From Saccharibacillus deserti (GTDB lineage Bacteria > Bacillota > Bacilli > Paenibacillales > Paenibacillaceae): 64,000 bases of DNA. Position 1 is the first letter of the stretch. Each line of letters begins with the position of its first letter. Below the pieces are notes generated by a model. It did not search any database and was not told the origin of the DNA. It saw nothing but the letters and a program-made list of their open reading frames with translations. The stretch spans positions 248,001-312,000 of the forward strand of contig NZ_JABJVN010000003.1 in assembly GCF_013618475.1 (NCBI RefSeq), written 5' to 3'. The position numbers and the translations under genes are program-made. Below are positions 10,776-20,704 of the stretch, piece by piece.

Positions 10776-10791
10776 AGGTACGTACAAGTTA
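10776..10791 (-). promoter_or_regulatory. AraR-like operator upstream of the second GH51 gene
   Basis: On the minus strand this reads AACTTGTACGTACCTT and shares ACTTGTACG(G/T)AC with the site in the abfA promoter. It lies about 40 nt upstream of the GH51 start, beside a CATAAT -10-like hexamer (10793-10798). Repression by an arabinose-responsive regulator is inferred; no araR gene is in the window. Confidence 0.5.
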
Positions 10792-10831
10792 ACATAATAT
10801 CCTTCAGGGGATCGCCGGGGAGGCCTTTTTC

Positions 10832-12316
10832 ATGACAAAAGCATCGGTAATCGTCAACGCCGACGTGACGCTTGGCAAGATCGACCGCAACATTTACGGA
10901 CAGTTCGCGGAGCATCTGGGACGCTGTATTTACGAAGGCATGTGGGTCGGGGAAGACTCGGAGACGCCCAACATCGACGGAATCCGCAAAGACGTGCTGC
11001 AGGCGCTCAAGAATCTCAGCATTCCGGTCCTGCGCTGGCCGGGGGGCTGCTTCGCCGACGAATATCATTGGAAAGACGGCGTAGGTCCGCGCGAAGGACG
11101 CGCCCGGATGGTCAATACGCACTGGGGCGGCGTGGTAGAGAACAATCATTTCGGCACGCATGAATTCTTCCGGCTGTGCGAGCTGCTGGAGACGGAACCG
11201 TATATCTGCGGCAACGTGGGCAGCGGATCGGTGCAGGAGATGAGCGAATGGGTCGAGTACATGACGTTCGACGGCGAATCCCCGATGGCCAAATGGCGTC
11301 AGGAGAACGGGCAGGAGAAGCCGTGGAAACTGAAATATTTCGGCGTCGGCAACGAAAACTGGGGCTGCGGCGGCAATATGCGCGCGGAGTATTATGCCGA
11401 CGAATACCGCCGCTACCAGACGTATTCGCGCAATTACGGCGACAACAAGCTGTTCAAGATCGCGGGCGGACCGAACGTCGACGATTACCATTGGACGGAA
11501 GTGCTGATGCGCGAAGCGGGCCGCCATATGGACGGACTCAGCCTGCATTATTACACGATGGAAGGCAGCTGGGAAGAGAAGAAATCGGCGCTCGGCTTCG
11601 ACGAGAACGGCTGGTTCGAAGTGATGAAGAAGTCGCTGCACATGGACGAGCTGATCACCCGTCACACCACGATCATGGACAAATACGATCCGGAGAAAAG
11701 AGTGGCGCTGATCGTCGACGAATGGGGTACGTGGTTCCTGAGCGAGCCGGGCACCAATCCGGGCTTCCTGTACCAGCAAAATTCGCTGCGCGACGCGCTG
11801 GTCGCCGGTCTGCACCTGCATATTTTCCACAACCACCACGAACGCGTCAAAATGACGAACATCGCGCAGATGGTCAACGTGCTGCAGGCGATGATCCTGA
11901 CCGAAGGCGACAAAATGCTGCTCACGCCGACGTATCACGTGTTCGAAATGTTCAAGGTCCATCAGGATGCCGACGTGCTGCAGATGGCCGTGGAGACGCC
12001 GGATTACGAGCTGAACGGTGATTCGATCCCGCAGGTCAGCGTATCCGCCTCGCGCAAAGACGGCGATGTGCATATCAGCTTGTGCAACGTCAGTCCGACG
12101 TCGGGCAGCAGCCTGACGCTCGACCTGCGCGGCATCGGAGCGGAAGGCGCCGTAAGCGGACGCGTGCTGACGGCAGGGCGCATGGATGCGCACAATACGT
12201 TCGAGCAGCCGGACACGATCGCGCCGCAGGCGTTCGAGAACTTCAAGCGTGAAGGAAGCGGCTTGAACGTGGAGCTGCCCCCGATGTCGGTGACGGTGCT
12301 GACGATCAAAGGCTGA
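10832..12316 (+). CDS. Second GH51 alpha-L-arabinofuranosidase
   Basis: 494 residues, GH51, of the subgroup resembling B. subtilis Abf2/XsaA rather than a duplicate of the neighbouring gene: [37 protein letters not shown], acid/base Glu175 in [11 protein letters not shown] and nucleophile Glu297 in IVDEWGTWF. No signal peptide. GGGGAGG precedes the ATG. It is 50 nt upstream of the GH27 gene and the two probably form an operon. Having two distinct GH51 enzymes suggests division of labour between linkages (alpha-1,2/1,3 branches versus alpha-1,5 arabinan backbone), though the sequence alone cannot assign them. Confidence 0.92.
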   Translation: MTKASVIVNADVTLGKIDRNIYGQFAEHLGRCIYEGMWVGEDSETPNIDGIRKDVLQALKNLSIPVLRWPGGCFADEYHWKDGVGPREGRARMVNTHWGGVVENNHFGTHEFFRLCELLETEPYICGNVGSGSVQEMSEWVEYMTFDGESPMAKWRQENGQEKPWKLKYFGVGNENWGCGGNMRAEYYADEYRRYQTYSRNYGDNKLFKIAGGPNVDDYHWTEVLMREAGRHMDGLSLHYYTMEGSWEEKKSALGFDENGWFEVMKKSLHMDELITRHTTIMDKYDPEKRVALIVDEWGTWFLSEPGTNPGFLYQQNSLRDALVAGLHLHIFHNHHERVKMTNIAQMVNVLQAMILTEGDKMLLTPTYHVFEMFKVHQDADVLQMAVETPDYELNGDSIPQVSVSASRKDGDVHISLCNVSPTSGSSLTLDLRGIGAEGAVSGRVLTAGRMDAHNTFEQPDTIAPQAFENFKREGSGLNVELPPMSVTVLTIKG

Positions 12317-12366
12317 ACGGACGATTCAAGCGCGGGAAACCCGATGCGTAGGGAGGAGCGATCGCA

Positions 12367-13668
12367 ATGAAGCATCATGCTTACGCGCAGACGCCGCCGC
12401 TCGGCTGGAACAGCTGGGACTGCTACGGCGCGAGCGTCACGGAAGAAGAGGTGCGCGGCAACGCGGACTATATGGCGGAACATCTCAAAGCCCACGGCTG
12501 GGAATACGTCGTCGTCGATATTCAATGGTACGAACCGGGCGCGTATTCTTCGCGCTACCGGCCGTTCGTGCCGCTCGAAATGGACGAGTATTCCCGCCTG
12601 ATGCCGGCGGCGAACCGGTTTCCTTCCGCGGAAGGCGGCAGCGGATTCCGCGAGCTGGCGGACTACGTGCACGGTCTCGGCCTCAAGTTCGGCATCCATA
12701 TCATGCGCGGTATCCCGCGTCAGGCGGTGCATGCCGATACGAAGATTCTCGGCACGGGCGTCACCGCCCGGCAGATCGCGCATCCCAATTCGATCTGTCC
12801 GTGGAACACGGATATGTACGGCGTCGATCCGGCGCAGGAAGGCGCCCAGGCGTACTACGATTCGCTGTTCGCGCTCTATGCGCAGTGGGGCGTCGACTAC
12901 GTCAAAGTCGACGATATCGCCGACTCGCGGCTGTACGGCTACCACGAAGGCGAAGTCGAACTGATCCGCCGCGCAATCGACGGATGCGGCCGCGATATGG
13001 TCTTGAGCCTGTCGCCGGGGCCGGCGCACGTCGACCGGGCCGAGCATTTGATCGGGCATGCCAATCTGTGGCGGATGACCGACGATTATTGGGACCATTG
13101 GTTCCTGCTGCGCGGCATGTTCGAGCGCTGCGAAGCGTGGGCGCCGCACGTCGGCCCGGGGCATTTCCCGGATTGCGACATGCTGCCGCTCGGGCGGATC
13201 GGCATTCGCAGCGTCGACGGCGGGGACGAAGACCGCCAGACGCGCTTTACGAAGGACGAGCAGGTCACGATGATGACCTTGTGGAGCCTGTTCCGCTCGC
13301 CGCTCATGTTCGGCGGCGAACTGCGCAGCAACGACGAGTGGACCTTGTCGCTGCTCACCAACGACGAAGTGCTGGCCGTCTCGAAGCACGGCCGTGAACC
13401 GCGCCCGCTGCCTCGGCGCGCCGGAGATCCGGACGGCGTCCGGATCTGGGTCTCAAGCCGCCCGGACGGCGGCTTGAACGTGGGCCTGTTCAATCTCGGC
13501 GACGAACCCGCCGAGATCGCATTGGCCCCGGGCGAGATCGCGTCCGCGCCGGATGCGCGCGTCCGCGATCTGTGGGCGCGGCAGGATCTGGCCGCGCCGG
13601 AAGGGCTGCTGCGGGCGCAGCTCCCGCCGCACGGCAGCCGCCTGCTGGCGGTGACGGCGCCGCAGTGA
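12367..13668 (+). CDS. GH27 glycoside hydrolase (alpha-galactosidase-like)
   Basis: 433 residues, GH27. It opens with TPPLGWNSWDCYG, typical of the family, followed by VVVDIQWYEPG, LKFGIHIMRGIPRQAV, nucleophile Asp182 in YVKVDDI, and an acid/base aspartate in LWRMTDDYWD (239/240). A C-terminal beta domain follows. No secretion signal. GH27 includes alpha-galactosidases and beta-L-arabinopyranosidases; linkage to a GH51 gene makes arabinose- or galactose-containing side chains of arabinogalactan the likely targets, which is inference. AGGGAGGAG lies upstream. The last 80 residues are high in Ala, Pro and Arg. Confidence 0.88.
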   Translation: MKHHAYAQTPPLGWNSWDCYGASVTEEEVRGNADYMAEHLKAHGWEYVVVDIQWYEPGAYSSRYRPFVPLEMDEYSRLMPAANRFPSAEGGSGFRELADYVHGLGLKFGIHIMRGIPRQAVHADTKILGTGVTARQIAHPNSICPWNTDMYGVDPAQEGAQAYYDSLFALYAQWGVDYVKVDDIADSRLYGYHEGEVELIRRAIDGCGRDMVLSLSPGPAHVDRAEHLIGHANLWRMTDDYWDHWFLLRGMFERCEAWAPHVGPGHFPDCDMLPLGRIGIRSVDGGDEDRQTRFTKDEQVTMMTLWSLFRSPLMFGGELRSNDEWTLSLLTNDEVLAVSKHGREPRPLPRRAGDPDGVRIWVSSRPDGGLNVGLFNLGDEPAEIALAPGEIASAPDARVRDLWARQDLAAPEGLLRAQLPPHGSRLLAVTAPQ

Positions 13669-13718
13669 CGCCGCTGTGGGCTTGACCGCCCTGCGGCGGG
13701 ACGTCCAAACCCGGAGCT

Positions 13719-13755
13719 CAAGCTTTCCACCCGCCTCCCGGCGGGCGGAAAGCTT
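13719..13755 (+). terminator. Strong hairpin after the GH51-GH27 operon
   Basis: Arms CAAGCTTTCC-A-CCCGCC and GGCGGG-C-GGAAAGCTTG with one internal mismatch and a TCCC loop. Only a short T tract follows. Confidence 0.65.
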
Positions 13756-13952
13756 GTTTGGCATGCCGTTTTGTCGTCGGCGCCGCCTTTTTTATTCAAA
13801 ATTGTTCTTTTCCCTTTTAAGTGCGAGCCTTGCCGGGTAAATGTTTCACACTGCCTATAGTCTTTTTGAAAGCCGCTTCATATTTTTCCGTGACATTGAA
13901 TTCCGATTCACGCCTATACCCACACTCGACACTCAGAAAGGGGAATCCTCCC

Positions 13953-15806
13953 ATGCTGCAACAATCCGTACGACGCGAACAAGAATCGCCGCAGCAGTCC
14001 TCCGCGCAGCACGAACCGTGGAAAGAAAAAGTCGTGTATCAAATATTCCCCCGCAGTTTTCAGGATTCGAACGGAGACGGAAGCGGCGATCTGCCGGGCA
14101 TCGTCTCCCGCCTGGACTATATTCGCTCGATCGGGGTCGATACGATCTGGTTGAGTCCGGTCTATGAGTCGCCGCGTGTCGATCAGGGCTACGATATCCG
14201 CAACCACCGCGAGATCGATCCCCTGATGGGCACGATGGAAGACTGGGAAGAACTGCTGCGGGAGACGCATGCGCGCGGCATGGATCTGTGGATGGATCTG
14301 GTGCTGAACCATACCTCCGATCAGCATCGCTGGTTCAAACAGGCCCTCAGCTCCAAAGACAATCCGTACCGCGATTACTACATTTGGCGCGAAGGAGAAT
14401 CGGAAGGCGAACCGCCGAACAACTGGACCTCCTACCTTGGCGGAAGCGCCTGGACCCGCGATGAAGCGAGCGGCGAGTATTATCTGCACCTGTACAACAA
14501 GCGGCAGCCCGACCTCAACTGGGACAATCCCAAAGTGCGCGAGGAGATCCAGGGATTGGTCCGCTACTGGCTGGACAAAGGCGTGGACGGTTTCCGGCTG
14601 GACGCGATCAACGTCGTCTCCAAAGACCACCGGCTGCCCGACACGGACGAGAGCAAGCTCGAAGGCAGCGGCTACAAGCATTTCAAAAACGGTCCCCATG
14701 TGCACGAATATCTGCGGGAGCTGAACGAGAAAGGTTTTTCGCATAAGAAAGGCACGGTTACGGTGGGCGAAGCTTCGATGGTCTCGATGGAAGACGTGGC
14801 GCGCTACACCGACCCCGACCGCCAGGAGCTGAGCATGATCTTCATGATGGAGTCGCCGAACATCGGGACCGATCCGAACGACTCGTTCAAAGAGCGGGAA
14901 TGGAAGCTGCCGGAGCTCAAAGAGATCGTGACGAGATGGGAAAAAGAACTGCTGAACCGGGGCTGGTTCGGGCTGTTCGCGAGCAACCACGATCATCCGC
15001 GCATGGTGTCAAGCTTCGGCCATGACGGGGAGTACCGCGTCGAATCGGCCAAGATGCTCGCCACGCTCGTGCATACGCTGTGGGGCACGCCGTTCATTTA
15101 CCAAGGCGAGGAGATCGGCATGACGAATTATCCGTTCGAATCGGTCGACCAGCTGGACGATCAGATGGCGCTGCATTATTACGAATCCCGGACGGAACGC
15201 GGCGAAGATCCCAAAGAAGTGGAGAGCCGCGTGCTGGCCGGCACCCGGGATCACGCGCGGACGCCGATGCAGTGGACCGACGAAGATCAGGCGGGCTTCA
15301 CAAGCGGGGAGGCCAAGCCGTGGATGCCGGTCAATCCCAACTACCGCGAGATCAACGTGCAGGCGCAGGAGAACGACCCGGATTCCATTCTCAACTATTA
15401 CCGCAGGCTGATCGCCCTGCGCCGCGAGCATGCCGACGTGATCGTCCACGGCGAATACGTGCCGCTGCTGGAAGAACATGAGCAGGTGTTTGCCTACGTG
15501 CGTCGGAACGCACAGAGACAAGGCCTGGTGCTGCTGAATTTTTCGGAAAAAGAAGCGGAGTTCGAGCTGCCCGACGATATCGGCGTCTGTCCGGAATCGG
15601 CGTATCGGCTGCTCGGCAATTATCCGGCGGAGGATAGAGCGGAAGAAGGGACCGATCCGAACGAAGGCGGCGGTGCGGATACGCGGCGCGAAGAGGCGGA
15701 CACGGGAAAAGAAGGCCGTTCGCGCACAAAAGGCGATGTCGTTCCGCATGTGCTGCGTCCGTACGAAGCGCTCGTTATCGGCGGATTGAAGCCGGCTCCG
15801 AGATGA
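13953..15806 (+). CDS. Alpha-glucosidase, GH13 (active-site intact)
   Basis: 617 residues starting MLQQSVRREQ; AAAGGGG lies about 10 nt upstream of ATG 13953. Oligo-1,6-glucosidase/alpha-glucosidase group with all four regions intact: MDLVLNHTSDQH, GVDGFRLDAINVVSK (nucleophile Asp217), VGEAS (acid/base Glu) and NHDHPRM. The residue after the nucleophile is Ala. In this group Val there favours alpha-1,6 linkages and Ala or Thr favours alpha-1,4, so a maltase-like preference is suggested. Near the C terminus (residues about 560-600) a charged, repetitive stretch (AEEGTDPNEGGGADTRREEA) interrupts the beta domain and is unusual for the family. A TGAAAGCCGCTTCA palindrome at 13867-13880 may be a regulator site. 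Confidence 0.92.
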   Translation: MLQQSVRREQESPQQSSAQHEPWKEKVVYQIFPRSFQDSNGDGSGDLPGIVSRLDYIRSIGVDTIWLSPVYESPRVDQGYDIRNHREIDPLMGTMEDWEELLRETHARGMDLWMDLVLNHTSDQHRWFKQALSSKDNPYRDYYIWREGESEGEPPNNWTSYLGGSAWTRDEASGEYYLHLYNKRQPDLNWDNPKVREEIQGLVRYWLDKGVDGFRLDAINVVSKDHRLPDTDESKLEGSGYKHFKNGPHVHEYLRELNEKGFSHKKGTVTVGEASMVSMEDVARYTDPDRQELSMIFMMESPNIGTDPNDSFKEREWKLPELKEIVTRWEKELLNRGWFGLFASNHDHPRMVSSFGHDGEYRVESAKMLATLVHTLWGTPFIYQGEEIGMTNYPFESVDQLDDQMALHYYESRTERGEDPKEVESRVLAGTRDHARTPMQWTDEDQAGFTSGEAKPWMPVNPNYREINVQAQENDPDSILNYYRRLIALRREHADVIVHGEYVPLLEEHEQVFAYVRRNAQRQGLVLLNFSEKEAEFELPDDIGVCPESAYRLLGNYPAEDRAEEGTDPNEGGGADTRREEADTGKEGRSRTKGDVVPHVLRPYEALVIGGLKPAPR

Positions 15807-15823
15807 GGAGGGAGCCTTTTTTT
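15793..15823 (+). terminator. Terminator overlapping the end of the GH13 gene
   Basis: GGCTCC (15793-15798) pairs with GGAGCC (15811-15816) and is followed by seven T. The left arm lies inside the last codons of the gene. Confidence 0.75.
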
Positions 15824-15863
15824 GCGAATCCCGACGCGCATGGATGTACCGCGGGCGGATTAA

Positions 15864-15872
15864 TGATATAAT
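15864..15872 (+). promoter_or_regulatory. Extended -10 promoter of ppaC
   Basis: TGATATAAT (TG at 15864-15865, TATAAT at 15867-15872) is a perfect extended -10; the -35 region is poor. It lies 45 nt before the ppaC start. Confidence 0.55.
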
Positions 15873-15916
15873 TAGCATCGGAATTCAGGAGATAAGTTCA
15901 GAGGAGGCATTAAACC

Positions 15917-16849
15917 ATGGCAAAAGTATTGGTTTTCGGTCATAAGAATCCGGATACGGACACGATCGCTTCGGCAATCGCGTACGCGGAATTGAAAAAG
16001 CAGCTCGGCGTGGACGCGGAAGCGGTCCGTCTGGGCGAAGTGAACGGCGAAACGGCTTACGCGCTGAAGCATTTCGGCATCGAAGCTCCGCGCCTTGTGG
16101 AGACGGTGGCGGATCAGTCCGAAGGCGTTATTCTGGTCGACCATAACGAAAGCCAGCAGAGCGCGGCGGATATCGCGGACGCTCATGTGCTTGAAGTTAT
16201 CGACCACCACCGCATCGCGAACTTCGAGACGGCTCACCCGCTTTACTACCGTGCCGAACCGGTTGGCTGCACCGCGACAATCCTGAACAAATTGTACAAA
16301 GAGAACGGCGTCGAGATCCGCAAAGAGATCGCGGGCCTGATGCTGTCCGCGATCGTATCGGACTCCCTGCTGTTCAAATCCCCGACCTGCACCGAGCAGG
16401 ACGTGGCGGCTGCCAAGGAACTGGCGGCAATCGCAGGCGTCGACGTCGACGTGTACGGCCTCGACATGCTCAAAGCCGGCGCGGATCTGAGCGGCAAAAC
16501 GGCGCAGGACCTGATCTCCATCGATGCCAAGGAATTCACAATGGGCGGCAGCAAAGTCGAAATCGCGCAGATCAACGCGGTAGACGTGGACGAAGTGCTG
16601 CTGCAGCAGGCTGAACTCGAAGCTGCGCTGAAGGAAAAGATCGTCGACAAAGGCTTGTCGCTGTTCGTTCTGGCGATCACGGATATCCTTAACAACGACT
16701 CCGTCGCGATCGCGCTCGGCAGCAAGACCGATGCCGTGGAGCGCGCCTACGGCGTGACGCTCGAGAACAACAAAGCGCTGCTCAAAGGCGTCGTCTCCCG
16801 TAAATCGCAGATCGTGCCGGTGCTGACGAAAGCTTTCGAAGAAGCGTGA
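15917..16849 (+). CDS. ppaC: Manganese-dependent inorganic pyrophosphatase
   Basis: 310-residue family II (DHH) pyrophosphatase, which splits cytoplasmic pyrophosphate to phosphate. Metal-binding motifs are intact: [26 protein letters not shown], the DHH signature IDHHRI, and [15 protein letters not shown]. The C-terminal DHHA2 domain ends [18 protein letters not shown], with the RKSQ substrate motif. AGAGGAGG precedes the ATG. Single-gene unit between a promoter and a terminator. The length is normal and nothing is unusual. Confidence 0.96.
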   Translation: MAKVLVFGHKNPDTDTIASAIAYAELKKQLGVDAEAVRLGEVNGETAYALKHFGIEAPRLVETVADQSEGVILVDHNESQQSAADIADAHVLEVIDHHRIANFETAHPLYYRAEPVGCTATILNKLYKENGVEIRKEIAGLMLSAIVSDSLLFKSPTCTEQDVAAAKELAAIAGVDVDVYGLDMLKAGADLSGKTAQDLISIDAKEFTMGGSKVEIAQINAVDVDEVLLQQAELEAALKEKIVDKGLSLFVLAITDILNNDSVAIALGSKTDAVERAYGVTLENNKALLKGVVSRKSQIVPVLTKAFEEA

Positions 16850-16878
16850 ATCTCGATTACCCCTTGTCTATCCGATCG

Positions 16879-16918
16879 GCAAAGAGCGGCGTGTCACACG
16901 CCGCTCTTTGCTTTTTTT
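16879..16918 (+). terminator. Intrinsic terminator of ppaC
   Basis: Near-perfect hairpin GCAAAGAGCGGCGTGT/CACGCCGCTCTTTGC followed by seven T. The remaining interval to 17153 shows only a TATACT -10-like hexamer (17038-17043). Confidence 0.9.
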
Positions 16919-17153
16919 ATACCGGACGGCCTGCGGTTGATTTGAATGCCTCCACTTCCGCGGCTCCCCGCAGGTTCCTCATTCCCCGGCTGCCTGGTCC
17001 GGTGTCGATTGCGCTTTTCCCGCAACCTCTCATCGCCTATACTGAACAAAGAAAGAACAATACGCAGGCACGGGCCGGGCGCATCCGCGAAACGGCCGAC
17101 GGACGAATAGACAAACGAATGGACGACGAATGAAAGAATCGAGGAGATTGCCT

Positions 17154-17912
17154 ATGCTGGGATTTGAACGCCGGGAGAAGATTGTCGAATTTTTGCGCCG
17201 GGATCAAAAGGTCTTTGTAGCCGCCTTGAGCTCGCTGTTCGAGGTGACGGAGGAGACGATCCGACGCGATCTGGAGAAGCTGGAGAAGGAAGGAATCGTC
17301 ACGCGTACCTACGGCGGAGCCGTGCTCAATATTCACACCAACGAAGATTTGTCGTATCAGACCCGCCACACGACGAATCTGCCCGAGAAGAACGAGATTG
17401 CCCGCAAGCTTGCCCGGCTCGTTTCCGACGGGGATACGCTGATGGCCGATCCGAGCTCGACGGCATTCGAAGCGCTGCGGGAACTCGGAAACACCAAGAA
17501 AAATCTGACGGTCATCACCAATTCCAGTATTATTTTCGCGGAATACGCCAAGCTCGGCCATACGGTGATCTCGACCGGAGGTACGCTGCGTCCGCATTCC
17601 AACTCGCTGGTCGGTGCCGTAGCGAACGAAACGGCGTCGAAATATGTGGTGGATACGGCGCTGTTCAGCTGCAAAGGCCTATCGGCCGAATACGGCGTGA
17701 CCGATTCGAACGAGCCGGAGAGCGAGTTGAAGAAAGTCATGCTGAAGCAGGCGCGCAGAACGGTGCTGCTGGCCGACCATACGAAGTTCGACAAGGTAGC
17801 GTTCGTGAAGCTGTTCGATCCAAGCGCGGTCGATTATCTGGTTACCGACCGCCGTCCTTCGGATGAATGGATGGAGCGTCTGGAGCGCAGCGGCGTCGAA
17901 GTCCTCTACTGA
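17154..17912 (+). CDS. DeoR/GlpR-family transcriptional regulator
   Basis: 252 residues starting MLGFERREKIVEFL at ATG 17154 (GAGGAG upstream; ATG 17130 is a poor alternative). The N-terminal DeoR helix-turn-helix reads VAALSSLFEVTEETIRRDLEKLEKEGIVTRTYGGAV, the family signature. The C-terminal sugar-phosphate sensor domain shows DGDTLMADPSSTAFEALREL, TVITNSS, STGGTL and LLADHTKFDKVAF. Such regulators usually repress a sugar or polyol operon and respond to a phosphorylated sugar. No sugar operon is attached directly; the GH13/GH51 block lies upstream, beyond ppaC, so the regulon is undetermined. Confidence 0.9.
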   Translation: MLGFERREKIVEFLRRDQKVFVAALSSLFEVTEETIRRDLEKLEKEGIVTRTYGGAVLNIHTNEDLSYQTRHTTNLPEKNEIARKLARLVSDGDTLMADPSSTAFEALRELGNTKKNLTVITNSSIIFAEYAKLGHTVISTGGTLRPHSNSLVGAVANETASKYVVDTALFSCKGLSAEYGVTDSNEPESELKKVMLKQARRTVLLADHTKFDKVAFVKLFDPSAVDYLVTDRRPSDEWMERLERSGVEVLY

Positions 17913-17977
17913 TCCGGAGCGCCGGCCGATCCTTCCGGGCGGCGGAAGCAAACGTTAACGTGCCCGGAGCCGCATGC

Positions 17978-18020
17978 AAAAAAGGCCGTCCGCGTCGTCG
18001 AAAGACGCCGGGCGGCCTTT
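17978..18020. terminator. Terminator between convergent genes
   Basis: AAAGGCCG (17981-17988) pairs with CGGCCTTT (18013-18020), with further pairing inside. The six A at 17978-17983 give a T run for the minus-strand gene; the plus-strand side has only three T. Confidence 0.8.
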
Positions 18021-18062
18021 GAAGCTTAAAGGTTGGAGCGTGAAGGTCGCACCCTGAAGTAT

Positions 18063-20468
18063 TCAGGAACCCGCTTTGCGTTCCTCCAGACCGAGGCTGT
18101 AGAATTCTTCGGCTGCCACCGGTCTGCCGTAGTAGAAGCCCTGGGCGGTGAAACATTGGAGCGTACGCAGCACTTCGATCTGCTCTTCGTATTCGATGCC
18201 TTCCGCGATGATGCGCAGACCGAGCTGCCGGGCCATGGTGACAATCATCTCGACGATCGCCAGGCTGTTGGAATGGGTAGCAATTCCTTTGATGAACGAA
18301 CGGTCGATCTTGAGGCAATCGATCGGCAGCAGATGCAGATAGCTCAGCGAACTGTAGCCCGTGCCGAAATCGTCCAGACTGACCGAAATTCCGGCCTGCT
18401 TGAAGCGCCCGAGGATGGCGATAACCTGCTCCTCGTTGTGCATCATGGCGCTCTCGGTTACTTCCAGTTCGAGCAGCCGGCTGTCGAACTTCAACTCTTC
18501 CAGCGTGGAGAGTACGCTCTCGACGATATCGGTCTGCATGAGATGAATCTGGGAGATATTCACGGCCACCGGAATCGGAGCCTTGCCTTCGCGAATCCAC
18601 CGCTGCATTTGCAGACAGGCGGTGCGCAGCACCCAGCGCTCGAGAGGGACAATCAGCCCGCTTTCTTCGGCGAGGGAGATGAACTTCAGCGGAGGTACCA
18701 TGCCGAGCTTCGGATGCTTCCAGCGTACCAGTGCTTCAAGGCCGACCAGGATGCCGGTGCGGATATCCACTTTCGGTTGATAAAACAAGACCAGTTCGCC
18801 CTGTTCGATGGCTGCCTGAAGATCCCGCTCGAGAATCAGGCGTTCGCGGTTCTCGATGGCGCGGCTGTGATCGAAGAAAGCGAAGCGTCCGCCTCCGCGG
18901 CTCTGGGCATCGAAGCGGGCCAGATCGGCATGCTTGAACAGCGCTTCGCCGTCCTGTCCGTCTGCGGGGAATACGGCGATTCCTATGCTTGTCGTCAGCG
19001 TCACCATCTGCTGACCGATCCGGAACGGCAGCGAGAATGCATCGCCGATCTGCTGGGCCGCGGAAACCGGATCGAATCCGTGAGGCAGGACCGCGATGAA
19101 TTCGTCCGCCGTCGAACGGGCCAGGATGCTTGCATCGGGAAGGATTTCCTTCAGTTTCTGTGCGGCATAGCGAATCACTTTGTCGCCGAACTCGTGACCG
19201 AACAAGTCGTTGACCTTCTTGAAGCGGTCGAAATCGACAAAGAACAGATGAAACGAGAACTTCGTATCGCCGCGGGTCAATTCGTCGACGTACTCGCGCA
19301 TGTATTTGCGGTTGTTCAGTCCGGTTAATTCGTCGTAATAAGCGAGCTGCCGGATCTTTTCCTGAATTCTTTTGCTGTCGGTAATGTTCTTCGCGATGCT
19401 GTAGGCGCCGGTGAAACGACCGTCGATCAGAATCGGCAGCGAAGTCAGAATCAGGTGCGTCGATTCGCGGTCCGGAACGCTGAACTCCACTTCGATCTCG
19501 TCCGCAGCGCCGCCCATTACCTTTTCGTAATGGTTGAGGATTTTGTCCTGCTGTTCGGTCGCGGACCATTCCGTCAGCATATGCAGGGACGTTCCCTCCG
19601 GGAGACAGGCGACCATCTCCTGGGCACGGCTGTTCATATCCAGGATGCGCCCGCCTTCATCCAGTGCCAGAACCGCATCGGGATTATGGGCAAACAACGA
19701 CTTGTAGTGCGTTTCTTTCTCGTGCAGTTCCCGGTATCGGTTCTCGGAGTCTTCCTCGCGATAGCGGTCGGTCAGAATCATAAGACCCGCCGCTACGGCA
19801 AACAGAAGCAGATAAGGCGCAAGATGGTCGGTCAGACCGGAACCGAATTCCAGATCGGAGGGCATGGCGGACAAGGTCATAACGGCCGGAATAATTGTTG
19901 TGGCGACAGCCGCGAAGAGCAGGCCGGCCGGAGGAAACCGTTCAAAAATCCGTCCGGTTCTGCGCGTCACGAGCATGGCCAGACGAATAAGCGGGAAAAG
20001 CGCAGAAAAAAGGCCGATAGCGGCTGTCAAAAGTACTTCTGCGCGCATGTCGACACGCCCGAAGATCAAATAGACGTTTGAATAATTGAAAACGAGAATA
20101 AGCAGGGTCAGGACGGCGGCGCTGCCGGACAGATGAAGGGAACCTTTCCAGCCCGCCGCATCGCTCGTCAGGCGAAGCGCCAGCAGGCAGAGGAGAAGAC
20201 CGGCTGCCGAAGGAAACATCAGGTGCAGCAGTTCATAAACCATAAATTCCGTTGGAAGTACGGACAGCGTGCCGAACAATACCGTTCCGCCGAAGCCTGC
20301 GCCCATAATCAGCAGGCGGGGCAGGCGTTCGCGGCTCAGCAGGGTGCGCAGCGAATGGGTACCGCCGACGGTCAATAAGGCAATCATGAGACAGGCGGCA
20401 ATCGAGCACGCAAGTCCCGCCGCCGCGAAGTATTCATTTAGGATAATCGGTTTGGCATAGGAGTTCAT
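18063..20468 (-). CDS. Seven-TM PAS-GGDEF-EAL protein; GGDEF degenerate, EAL intact
   Basis: 801 residues. The first 235 contain seven hydrophobic segments. Then come a PAS domain (YKSLFAHNPDAVLALDEGGRI), a GGDEF domain entered by AYYDELTGLNNR, and an EAL domain. The active-site loop of the GGDEF domain reads STADEF, lacking the two glycines of GG(D/E)EF, so diguanylate cyclase activity is unlikely; it may bind GTP and regulate the EAL domain. The EAL domain keeps GLEALVRW (Glu578), the metal-binding set and the DDFGTGYSSL loop, so cyclic-di-GMP hydrolysis is predicted. It is divergent from the hybrid kinase gene at 20705, and the pair may act in one sensory pathway. Confidence 0.9.
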   Translation of the reverse strand: MNSYAKPIILNEYFAAAGLACSIAACLMIALLTVGGTHSLRTLLSRERLPRLLIMGAGFGGTVLFGTLSVLPTEFMVYELLHLMFPSAAGLLLCLLALRLTSDAAGWKGSLHLSGSAAVLTLLILVFNYSNVYLIFGRVDMRAEVLLTAAIGLFSALFPLIRLAMLVTRRTGRIFERFPPAGLLFAAVATTIIPAVMTLSAMPSDLEFGSGLTDHLAPYLLLFAVAAGLMILTDRYREEDSENRYRELHEKETHYKSLFAHNPDAVLALDEGGRILDMNSRAQEMVACLPEGTSLHMLTEWSATEQQDKILNHYEKVMGGAADEIEVEFSVPDRESTHLILTSLPILIDGRFTGAYSIAKNITDSKRIQEKIRQLAYYDELTGLNNRKYMREYVDELTRGDTKFSFHLFFVDFDRFKKVNDLFGHEFGDKVIRYAAQKLKEILPDASILARSTADEFIAVLPHGFDPVSAAQQIGDAFSLPFRIGQQMVTLTTSIGIAVFPADGQDGEALFKHADLARFDAQSRGGGRFAFFDHSRAIENRERLILERDLQAAIEQGELVLFYQPKVDIRTGILVGLEALVRWKHPKLGMVPPLKFISLAEESGLIVPLERWVLRTACLQMQRWIREGKAPIPVAVNISQIHLMQTDIVESVLSTLEELKFDSRLLELEVTESAMMHNEEQVIAILGRFKQAGISVSLDDFGTGYSSLSYLHLLPIDCLKIDRSFIKGIATHSNSLAIVEMIVTMARQLGLRIIAEGIEYEEQIEVLRTLQCFTAQGFYYGRPVAAEEFYSLGLEERKAGS

Positions 20469-20595
20469 TGTTATTCAACTCACTTTATTTAAAGGTTTCC
20501 TTCCTTACTATATCGACGAAAAGAAGATAAACCGATAGACTGAACGGCTTTGCGTTCAAATCTTTTTTCGACGAAATCCGACAATCAAAAAGAGT

Positions 20596-20623
20596 TTGGA
20601 TTCGAAAAAAATAAATGTATACT
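20596..20623 (+). promoter_or_regulatory. Promoter of the hybrid kinase
   Basis: -35 TTGGAT (20596-20601) and -10 TATACT (20618-20623) with 16-nt spacing, 80 nt upstream of the start codon in the divergent intergenic region. Confidence 0.5.
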
Positions 20624-20704
20624 ATTGGTAAATGACCGCGCGCGGAAAACCGGCAGAATTCGGGCCGCCGAAGCGGAATATGCGGCAGAACGAGGGGAAC
20701 TGGA

